A DNA stretch of 10,390 nucleotides, taken from assembly GCA_934501115.1 (NCBI GenBank), contig CAKSTO010000060.1:1-10390 (forward strand), written 5' to 3'. Origin of the DNA: an uncultured Faecalibacterium sp. GTDB taxonomy: Bacteria > Bacillota > Clostridia > Oscillospirales > Ruminococcaceae. The translations under genes and the position numbers were made by a program. Below are positions 5,085 to 10,390 of this stretch, piece after piece; position 1 is the first letter of the stretch, and the number at the start of each line of letters is the position of its first letter. Under the pieces are notes generated by a model. The model made no database searches and was not told the origin of the DNA. It worked only from the letters and a program-made list of their open reading frames with translations.

Positions 5085-5158
5085 CCTCGCCCTCTCCGTC
5101 ACCTGCGGTGACAAAAAGGGGAATCTGGCATCGCGCAGCGATGACTGAGAGGGCGAGC
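5085..5158. repeat. Palindromic repeat copy C (74 bp)
   Basis: The inverted ends CTCGCCCTCTCCGTC (5086-5100) and GACTGAGAGGGCGAG (5143-5157) differ at one position and match the ends of copy A. The inside is different: CACC/GGTG at 5101-5110 and a perfect CATCGC/GCGATG hairpin at 5129-5143. It lies 31 bases after the HMA gene. Confidence 0.65.
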
Positions 5159-5163
5159 CCGCG

Positions 5164-5239
5164 AAAGAAAAAAGCATCTGCAGCAAGAATTCGTAGATTT
5201 TCGGAGAGCTCAAACGAATGTGCAGATGCTTTTTTCTTT
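5164..5239. terminator. Long bidirectional hairpin between the HMA gene and the ATPase
   Basis: The arms at 5164-5182 and 5221-5239 pair perfectly over 19 bp (core GCATCTGCA/TGCAGATGC), with A-runs and T-runs giving a U tail on either strand. Inside the 38-base loop, ATTCGT (5189-5194) and ACGAAT (5214-5219) make a second stem. It should stop most transcription coming from the repressor and HMA genes, so the ATPase either has its own promoter or depends on readthrough that could be regulated. Confidence 0.65.
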
Positions 5240-5269
5240 GTGTGCGATTGTGTTGTGCAATAACTTTTT

Positions 5270-5437
5270 CTGTTGAAAAATCAGACACTTTTCAACAGTT
5301 TCCACCCGGTTTTCAACACCCTTTGCGGAAAAATAGCAAAAGAAACGTGGAAAAGACATTTTCTCCTTGAAAAACTCTGTGGAAAACCCGGTTAAAACGG
5401 TGGAATATCCATTTTTTTAGGGAAAAGTTGTTGAAAT
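5270..5437. other. AT-rich leader with clustered TTTTC(A/C)ACA words and a 10-bp palindrome
   Basis: CTGTTGAAAA (5270-5279) and TTTTCAACAG (5289-5298) are perfect inverted arms around 9 bases. Related 9-mers recur: TTTTCAACA at 5289 and 5310 (+), TGTTGAAAA at 5271, CGTGGAAAA at 5346, TGTGGAAAA at 5378, TGTTGAAAT at 5429, and TTTCCACCC at 5299. The one at 5378-5386 (minus strand TTTTCCACA) fully fits the relaxed DnaA-box consensus TTWTNCACA; the others miss by one or two bases. No replication gene is nearby. No clear promoter for the ATPase was found here. Confidence 0.45.
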
Positions 5438-5493
5438 CCCCTGCCCGCTGCAGCGCATTCGACCCGGAATCCCTCAAAAAGGAGCGTAATCAC

Positions 5494-7386
5494 ATGAACA
5501 AGAAGCAGAAGAAGAACCTCAGACGCATCCTCATTGCGCTGATCCTTGTACTTATTCTCAAGCTGCTGCCCCAGTTCCCCACACCGGTGGAGCTGGCGTT
5601 GTACTGCATCCCGTATCTGGTCGTCGGCTGGGACGTGCTGCGCAAGGCACTGCTCGGCATCAAGAACCGCCAGCCCTTTGATGAGTGCTTCCTGATGGCC
5701 GTTGCCACCGTGGGCGCATTTGCGCTGGGCGACTACGTGGAGGGCTGCGCCGTTATCATCTTCTATCAGATCGGCGAGCTGTTCCAGAGCGTGGCCGTGG
5801 GCAGGAGCCGCCAGAGCATTTCCAGCCTGATGGACATCCGCCCGGACTACGCCAACGTGGAAGGCGAGGACGGCAAACTGGAACAGGTGGATCCGGACGA
5901 GGTGGAGATCGGCACTGTGATCGTGATCCAGCCCGGTGAGCGCGTGCCCATTGACGGTGTGATCGTGGAGGGCGCTTCTGCCCTGAACACCGCCGCCCTG
6001 ACCGGCGAGAGCCTGCCCCGCGATGTGCAGACCGGCGATGAAGTCATCAGCGGCTGCGTGAACATGACCGGTCTGCTGAAGGTGAAAACCACCAAGGAAT
6101 TTGGCGAATCCACCGTTTCCAAGATCCTCGATCTTGTGGAAAACTCCAGCATGAAGAAGGCCCGCGCCGAAAACTTCATCACCCGCTTTGCCCGCGTTTA
6201 CACCCCCGCTGTATGCTACGGTGCACTGGCGCTGGCCTTTATCCCGCCGGTGGTATTGCTGCTGCTGGGGCAGCCTGCCCGCTTTGGCGACTGGGTCTAC
6301 CGTGCGCTGACCTTCCTGGTCATCAGCTGCCCCTGTGCACTGGTCATCAGTATCCCCCTGAGCTTCTTTGGCGGCATCGGCGGCGCATCTGCCTGCGGCA
6401 TTCTGGTCAAAGGCTCCACCTATCTGGAAGAGCTGGCTCGCACCGGCATCGTTGTGTTTGACAAGACCGGCACCCTGACGCAGGGCACCTTCAAAGTCAC
6501 CGGCATCCATCCGGAAGACGGCACCACGGAGCAGCAGCTGCTGGAAGCCGCCGCTCTGGCCGAAAGCTGGTCGAAGCACCCCATCTCTCTGAGCATCAAA
6601 GCCGCTTATGGCAAGCAGATCGACCCGAGCCGTGTCACCGATGTGCAGGAGCTGGGCGGTCACGGCGTCACCGCAAAGGTGGACGGAAGGCTCGTTGCTG
6701 CCGGCAATGCCCGCCTGATGGAAAAACTGGGGCTGAGCGTTCCGGCTGTCAGCGAGACGGGCACGGTCGTACACGTTGCCATTGAAGATGTGTACGCCGG
6801 TTATCTGCTCATCACCGACGTGGTAAAGCCCCACAGCGCACAAGCCATTCGGGGTCTGAAGGCTGCCGGTGTGCGCAGAACCGTCATGCTGACGGGTGAC
6901 GCCGCGCCTGTGGCAAAGGCTGTTGCCGCCGAGCTGGGGCTGGACGAATACCATGCAGGCCTGCTGCCCGGCGACAAGGTCGATCAGATCGAAAAGCTGA
7001 TCGCCGCAAAGCAGCCCAAAGAGAATCTGGCTTTCGTGGGCGACGGCATCAACGACGCGCCGGTGCTGTCCCGTGCCGATGTAGGCATCGCCATGGGTGC
7101 GCTGGGCTCCGACGCTGCCATTGAGGCCGCAGACGTGGTGCTGATGGACGACGACCCGGCCAAGATCGCGCTGGCCATGCGCATTGCCCGCCGCACGCTG
7201 CGCATCGTCTACCAGAACATCGTGTTTGCGCTGACCATCAAGTTTGCCTGCCTTGTGCTGGGCGCGCTGGGTCTGGCCAGTATGTGGACTGCCATCTTTG
7301 CCGATGTGGGCGTGATGGTGCTGGCCGTGCTCAATGCCACCCGTGCCCTGTACACGAAGGATCTGGCCAGAAAAAACGAGCTGTAA
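5494..7386 (+). CDS. P1B-2 heavy-metal P-type ATPase (Zn2+/Cd2+/Pb2+ exporter)
   Basis: A 630-residue membrane pump that uses ATP to export Zn(II), Cd(II) or Pb(II). Order seen: N-terminal membrane helices from about residue 11; actuator TGES at 170-173; metal-binding CPC at 279-281; phosphorylated DKTGTLT with Asp323; the P1B-specific HP pair at 362-363; GDGINDAP with Asp517; C-terminal helices with Lys583 and Asp604. Those last two keep the exact 21-residue spacing of Lys693 and Asp714 in E. coli ZntA, which supports Zn/Cd/Pb specificity. It has no N-terminal HMA domain or Cys motif; the separate HMA protein upstream may serve instead. The ATG at 5494 has AAAAAGGAG (5476-5484) 9 bases upstream; an earlier in-frame ATG at 5428 lacks one. 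A gap of 440 bases with a hairpin separates it from the HMA gene. Confidence 0.92.
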   Translation: MNKKQKKNLRRILIALILVLILKLLPQFPTPVELALYCIPYLVVGWDVLRKALLGIKNRQPFDECFLMAVATVGAFALGDYVEGCAVIIFYQIGELFQSVAVGRSRQSISSLMDIRPDYANVEGEDGKLEQVDPDEVEIGTVIVIQPGERVPIDGVIVEGASALNTAALTGESLPRDVQTGDEVISGCVNMTGLLKVKTTKEFGESTVSKILDLVENSSMKKARAENFITRFARVYTPAVCYGALALAFIPPVVLLLLGQPARFGDWVYRALTFLVISCPCALVISIPLSFFGGIGGASACGILVKGSTYLEELARTGIVVFDKTGTLTQGTFKVTGIHPEDGTTEQQLLEAAALAESWSKHPISLSIKAAYGKQIDPSRVTDVQELGGHGVTAKVDGRLVAAGNARLMEKLGLSVPAVSETGTVVHVAIEDVYAGYLLITDVVKPHSAQAIRGLKAAGVRRTVMLTGDAAPVAKAVAAELGLDEYHAGLLPGDKVDQIEKLIAAKQPKENLAFVGDGINDAPVLSRADVGIAMGALGSDAAIEAADVVLMDDDPAKIALAMRIARRTLRIVYQNIVFALTIKFACLVLGALGLASMWTAIFADVGVMVLAVLNATRALYTKDLARKNEL

Positions 7387-7393
7387 GTAAATC

Positions 7394-7410
7394 GGAAGAA
7401 CGCTTCTTCC
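7394..7410. repeat. Small perfect hairpin just after the ATPase
   Basis: GGAAGAA (7394-7400) and TTCTTCC (7404-7410) pair over 7 bp with a 3-base loop, 8 bases past the stop codon. There is no T-run. It may only protect the transcript end. Confidence 0.3.
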
Positions 7411-7419
7411 CTTCCCCAA

Positions 7420-7473
7420 AAAAATTCCCCGGCAGCGCTTTCCGTTCAGAAAGCGGCTGTCCGGGGAATTTTT
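7420..7473. terminator. Bidirectional terminator between the converging ATPase and nagA
   Basis: AAAAATTCCCCGG (7420-7432) and CCGGGGAATTTTT (7461-7473) form a perfect 13-bp stem. It is extended by an inner 10-bp stem (7433-7442 with 7449-7459) that has one bulged G. The T-run on each strand lets it serve both genes. Confidence 0.85.
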
Positions 7474-7506
7474 GCGTGACTTATTTCTGCCGGGGTGCAG
7501 GAGGCG

Positions 7507-8634
7507 TCAGACGATCCGGATACCCTTCTGGTAGACAGCCTTGATGTTCAAAGCCTGATCCGCCAGGATCACGTTGCCGTAACGGCCTGCGGCCAGACTG
7601 CCGTAGTCGTTGTCGATGCCGATGCTGCGGGCGGGGTTTTCACTGGCGGCGCGCACAGCGCTTTCCAGCGGAACATCCATTTCCAGCACGGCGCGCTTCA
7701 TGCAGTCGTACAGGCAGGTATTGCTGCCGGCAATGGTATCCATGTGCTCGGTCAGCGTTGCCAGCGGCCCTCTGACCGTGATGGCCTGCCCGCCCAGACT
7801 GTACTGGCCGTCCGGCAGACCGCAGGACATGGCGCTGTCAGCGATCAGGATGACATGGTCGTCGCCAAAGGTGTTGAAGGTGAACCGCACCATGGCGGGG
7901 TGGATGTGTACGTGATCCGAGATCAGTTCCACCTCTGCGCCGTGCTCCAGCGCCGCAATGATGGGGCCGGGGGCGCGGTGAGTGATGCCGGGCATGGCGT
8001 TGTACAGATGGGTCATGTGCGTGGCACCGGCTTCAAAAGCCTTTACGGCGGTGTCGTAGTCGGTGCAGGTGTGCGCAATGGAAATGCGTACCTCATTGTG
8101 GCAGGCCGCAATAAAATCCAGTGCGCCCGGCTCTTCCGGAGCCACATCCACCAGCTTGATGAGGCCGCCGGAACGCTTCTGCAGGCGGCGGAACATTGCA
8201 ATATCCGCGTGCTGCACGTACTCCGGGTTCTGTGCACCCACCTTTTTGGGGCTGATGAAGGGGCCTTCCATATTGATGCCCACAAGGTCGGCACCTTTGC
8301 CGTTTTTATGGGCGGCGGCGGCATCCATCACCTTGTTGAGGAACTCTTCCGGGTAGGTCATGGTCGCAGGGCAGATGGCGAGAACGCCTTTGCCGGCTTC
8401 AAAGTCAGCAAGGGTCTGGATGGCTTCTTCCGTACCATCACAGAAGTCTTTGCCCATGGCGCCGTGGAAATGGATGTCCACCAGACCCGGCAGGGCGTAG
8501 GCACCTTCTGCGTCTACGATCTCTTCGCCTTCTTCCGGTTGTGCGAAGGGCACGATCCGACCGTCCCGAATGATGATGCTGCCATCCTCAAATGTGTGCC
8601 GGGGGGTATAGACTTTTGCGTTGCGAATGATCAT
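7507..8634 (-). CDS. nagA: N-acetylglucosamine-6-phosphate deacetylase
   Basis: A 375-residue amidohydrolase converting GlcNAc-6-phosphate to glucosamine-6-phosphate and acetate in the cytoplasm. Motifs: HFHG (His55, His57) at the first strand; NMEGPFIS with the metal ligand Glu123; His188 in SIAHT; HLYNAM with His209; and the catalytic Asp266 in LIADSAM. The length is normal for the family. Its ATG (8634-8632) overlaps the nagB stop as ATGA, and GAGGAGG (8654-8648) lies 13 bases upstream inside the end of nagB, so translation is probably coupled. No promoter is visible inside nagB. It is the last gene of the operon before the two-way terminator. The assignment is firm from motifs and from nagB beside it. 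Confidence 0.94.
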   Translation of the reverse strand: MIIRNAKVYTPRHTFEDGSIIIRDGRIVPFAQPEEGEEIVDAEGAYALPGLVDIHFHGAMGKDFCDGTEEAIQTLADFEAGKGVLAICPATMTYPEEFLNKVMDAAAAHKNGKGADLVGINMEGPFISPKKVGAQNPEYVQHADIAMFRRLQKRSGGLIKLVDVAPEEPGALDFIAACHNEVRISIAHTCTDYDTAVKAFEAGATHMTHLYNAMPGITHRAPGPIIAALEHGAEVELISDHVHIHPAMVRFTFNTFGDDHVILIADSAMSCGLPDGQYSLGGQAITVRGPLATLTEHMDTIAGSNTCLYDCMKRAVLEMDVPLESAVRAASENPARSIGIDNDYGSLAAGRYGNVILADQALNIKAVYQKGIRIV

Positions 8635-9359
8635 AACTGGCTCAGTGCCTCCTCATCTGCCACCAGAATGAAGTCCGGATGCATCTGCAGGATGCTTGCG
8701 GGCACTTCCGGGGTGACCGGGCCGAAGAAGGCCTTTTTGATGATCTCGGCCTTGCCGGCACCGTTTGCCACCATCAGCACCTTGCGTGCCTGCATGATGG
8801 TCTTGATGCCCATGGTATAGGCCTGCTTGGGCACCAGATCCACATTGCCGTCAAAGAAGCGCTTGTTGGCCTCAATGGTCTCCTGCGTCAGATCGACGCA
8901 GTGGGTCTCCAGCTCAAAGGCTTCGCCCGGCTCGTTGAAGCCGATGTGGCCGTCGTGGCCAATGCCCAGCAGCTGCAGGTCGATGCCGCCCACAGAATGG
9001 ATGATCGCATTATACTTGGCGCAGGCATCCTCGGCATCGGGGTTGGTGCCGTCCGGCAGGTTGATCTTTGCGGGGTCGATGTTGACCTTGTCGAACAGGT
9101 TGCGGTGCATGAAGCTCCAGTAGCTTTCCGGGTGCTCCTTGGGCAGGCCGCGGTACTCGTCCAGATTGACGGTGGTGACCTCAGAGAAATCAATATCACC
9201 CTTGTTGTACCAGTCCACCAGCTGTGCATAAGCGCCCACAGGGGTGCCGCCGGTAGCCAGACCCAGCACGCAGTTCGGTTTCATGATAACCTGTGCCGAG
9301 ATGATATTTGCAGCCTTGCGGGACATATCCGCGTAATCCTTTGCACGAATGATCTTCAT
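8631..9359 (-). CDS. nagB: Glucosamine-6-phosphate deaminase
   Basis: A 242-residue enzyme turning glucosamine-6-phosphate into fructose-6-phosphate and ammonia, the step that feeds amino sugars into glycolysis. Motifs: LGLATGGTP (residues 32-40) for phosphate; NLDEY with Asp67, equivalent to E. coli Asp72; and GIGHDGHIGFNEPG with Asp136, His138 and Glu143, equivalent to Asp141, His143 and Glu148. It is shorter than E. coli NagB (266), as is common in Firmicutes. That length suggests it may lack the allosteric control by GlcNAc-6-P known in E. coli, which is an inference. The ATG at 9359 has AGGAGG (9375-9370) 10 bases upstream. It is the first gene of a nagB-nagA unit with its own extended -10 promoter. 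Confidence 0.95.
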   Translation of the reverse strand: MKIIRAKDYADMSRKAANIISAQVIMKPNCVLGLATGGTPVGAYAQLVDWYNKGDIDFSEVTTVNLDEYRGLPKEHPESYWSFMHRNLFDKVNIDPAKINLPDGTNPDAEDACAKYNAIIHSVGGIDLQLLGIGHDGHIGFNEPGEAFELETHCVDLTQETIEANKRFFDGNVDLVPKQAYTMGIKTIMQARKVLMVANGAGKAEIIKKAFFGPVTPEVPASILQMHPDFILVADEEALSQL

Positions 9360-9395
9360 ACGATATTGACCTCCTGAAAATTTTTCTATGATATC

Positions 9396-9404
9396 AGTAT
9401 AGCA
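9396..9404 (-). promoter_or_regulatory. Extended -10 promoter of nagB-nagA
   Basis: The minus strand reads TGCTATACT (9404-9396), an extended -10 element. No good -35 box is present at 16-18 bases, only a T-rich stretch. Transcription would begin near 9389, giving a leader of about 30 bases with the AGGAGG. No clear GntR/NagR (DasR-like) operator was recognised around it. Confidence 0.6.
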
Positions 9405-9442
9405 TGTTTCCTGCCAACAAAAAACATTTTTCTGTGAACAAA

Positions 9443-9486
9443 AGAGCCGCTGACGCCGGGCGTAAACGCCCGCCCTCAGCGGCTCT
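9443..9486 (-). terminator. Intrinsic terminator after the PTS gene
   Basis: AGAGCCGCTGA (9443-9453) and TCAGCGGCTCT (9476-9486) form a perfect 11-bp stem with an inner GGGCG/CGCCC (9458-9471). On the minus strand it is followed by TTTTGTTC. It separates the PTS gene from nagB. Confidence 0.8.
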
Positions 9487-9495
9487 CGTTCTATG

Positions 9496-9523
9496 GATGC
9501 AGAATCAACCAGCCTTCTGCATC
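9496..9523. repeat. 9-bp perfect stem-loop between the PTS stop and its terminator
   Basis: GATGCAGAA (9496-9504) and TTCTGCATC (9515-9523) pair perfectly around 10 bases. There is no T-run, so it is not itself a terminator. A second stem in front of the terminator may protect the 3' end from exonucleases. Confidence 0.4.
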
Positions 9524-9544
9524 AGAAATGCAGTTCAGATGCGC

Positions 9545-10390
9545 TTACAGCATCTTCTTCAGCTCGTCGTACACGAACTGAACCTTGGTGCCGATGATCA
9601 CCTGGCAGGCAGTCTTGCTGGGACGGATGACACCGGCAGCACCAGCAGCCTTGACGGCCTTCTCGTCCACCTTGGAGTTATCCTTGACCTCAAAGCGCAG
9701 ACGGGTTGCGCAGTAACCAACGTCCTTCACGTTCTCCTTGCCGCCGACAGCAGCCAGAACAGCGGAAGCAACTTCGGTGTAGTTGTTGTTTGCCAGAACG
9801 ACCTTCTTCTCGGCCTCTTCGTCCTCGTCCTCACGGCCGGGGGTCTTCAGGTCGAACTTGGTGATGGCAAAGTAGAACACTGCGTAGAACACCACGAAGG
9901 CTGCGATGCCCAGAGGAATGATCATCCAGGTCTTGGCAGCTGCGGGCAGGGAAGCGGAGAACACCAGGTCGGTAGCGCCTGCAGAGAAGCAGAAGCCAGC
10001 ACGGAAACCGGAGTAGTAGGTGATGATGGTGAAGATGCCGTACAGAGCGGAGTACACAACGTACAGCGGGAAGCACAGGAACATGAAGCCGAACTCGAAG
10101 GGCTCGGTAACGCCGCAGACGAATGCGCAGATTGCAGCAGACAGAACCAGACCGATGGCGGCCTTCTTGTTCTTAGCGGTCTTGACCATAGCCAGAGCAG
10201 CACCGGCAATACCGAACATCATGCAGGGGAAGAAGCCGGACATGTACATACCAAGGCTCCAGCCCACATCAGCAGAGGTCTCGCCAGCCCAGAAGTGGCT
10301 CAGGTCGCCCAGACCGATGGTATCGAACCAGAACACGTTGTTCAGAGCGTGGTGCAGGCCGGTGGGGATCAGCAGACGGTTCAGGAAGGC
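9545..10390 (-). CDS. PTS permease, EIIC-EIIB fusion of the glucose/N-acetylglucosamine family (5' end outside window)
   Basis: The last 281 residues of a membrane sugar permease that imports and phosphorylates a hexose. The frame is open to the window edge, and its first visible residues, AFLNRLLIPTGLHHALNN, are the conserved EIIC motif of the PtsG/NagE/MalX group. Several hydrophobic segments follow. A charged linker (GREDEDEEAEKK) then leads to a C-terminal EIIB domain with the phospho-acceptor Cys in GYCATRLRFEV (codon at 9712-9710). The order C-B, with no EIIA after it, is seen in this family; EIIA must come from elsewhere. The neighbouring nagB and nagA suggest N-acetylglucosamine as substrate, but glucose-type specificity cannot be excluded. 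The stop at 9545 is followed by a hairpin and a strong terminator, so it is not firmly co-transcribed with nagB. Confidence 0.9.
   Translation of the reverse strand, partial: AFLNRLLIPTGLHHALNNVFWFDTIGLGDLSHFWAGETSADVGWSLGMYMSGFFPCMMFGIAGAALAMVKTAKNKKAAIGLVLSAAICAFVCGVTEPFEFGFMFLCFPLYVVYSALYGIFTIITYYSGFRAGFCFSAGATDLVFSASLPAAAKTWMIIPLGIAAFVVFYAVFYFAITKFDLKTPGREDEDEEAEKKVVLANNNYTEVASAVLAAVGGKENVKDVGYCATRLRFEVKDNSKVDEKAVKAAGAAGVIRPSKTACQVIIGTKVQFVYDELKKML

Noticed and set aside
3526..5158. CRISPR array made of the three repeats
   Set aside because: The copies differ in length and interior, are spaced 0.5-0.9 kb apart with genes between, and there are no cas genes.
5164..5239. Metal riboswitch such as czcD (NiCo)
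   Set aside because: The fold is one long hairpin with A/T-run arms. I see no conserved four-way junction or guanine-rich core of the known metal riboswitches.
5270..5437. Chromosomal origin of replication
   Set aside because: DnaA-like words are present, but there is no dnaA, dnaN, gidA or other origin gene nearby, and only one word fully fits the relaxed box.
5392..7419. Long minus-strand open frame (675 codons) opposite the ATPase
   Set aside because: Antisense to an ATPase with every family motif intact. The product is Gly/His/Gln-rich, and no ribosome binding site was noted.
7495..8820. Plus-strand open frame (441 codons) opposite nagA
   Set aside because: Antisense shadow of nagA and the end of nagB, with no recognisable motifs.

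Overview
The window looks like chromosomal DNA of a GC-rich, low-oxygen Gram-positive gut bacterium of the Clostridia (Oscillospiraceae), most like Faecalibacterium or a close relative. This is inferred from the strong AGGAGG-type ribosome binding sites, the protein families, the codon use and a dispersed imperfect palindromic repeat (three copies) of a kind I associate with that group. No ribosomal RNA, tRNA, transposase, phage module or CRISPR array was seen.

Layout. 1-763 (minus): the start signals of a gene that runs off, or breaks at, the left edge, overlapped by the stop of a small serine alpha/beta-hydrolase. The hydrolase promoter carries a 13-bp perfect palindrome. 934-3256 (minus): an NhaC-family Na+/H+ antiporter followed by a MarR-family regulator with its own promoter and a strong terminator. 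3257-4062: a short unrecognised plus-strand reading frame with a good ribosome binding site but no normal start codon, converging through a palindromic repeat on a minus-strand FlK-like thioesterase. 4397-7386 (plus): a zinc/cadmium/lead resistance locus made of an ArsR/SmtB repressor with an alpha5 zinc site, a stand-alone heavy-metal-associated (HMA) domain protein, and a P1B-2 P-type ATPase that has no N-terminal metal-binding domain. A repeat, a 76-base hairpin and an AT-rich stretch full of DnaA-box-like words lie between the HMA gene and the ATPase. 7507-10390 (minus): amino-sugar use, with a PTS IIC-IIB permease (5' end outside the window), nagB and nagA.

How the genes work together. 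In the metal locus the repressor probably binds the TGAAC/GTTCA operator over the transcription start. Excess Zn(II) or Cd(II) would release it, and the HMA protein may pass metal to the pump, which lacks its own domain. In the nag locus the PTS would import and phosphorylate N-acetylglucosamine (or glucose), NagA would deacetylate GlcNAc-6-P, and NagB would deaminate glucosamine-6-P to fructose-6-P. nagB and nagA overlap by ATGA and are probably translationally coupled.

Most genes here are well-known families. The less ordinary parts are non-coding or small: the palindrome in the esterase promoter, the reading frame without a start codon, the repeat family with a compensating base-pair change, the structured 5164-5440 interval, and the broken frame at the left edge. 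I did not find a convincing new multi-gene system.
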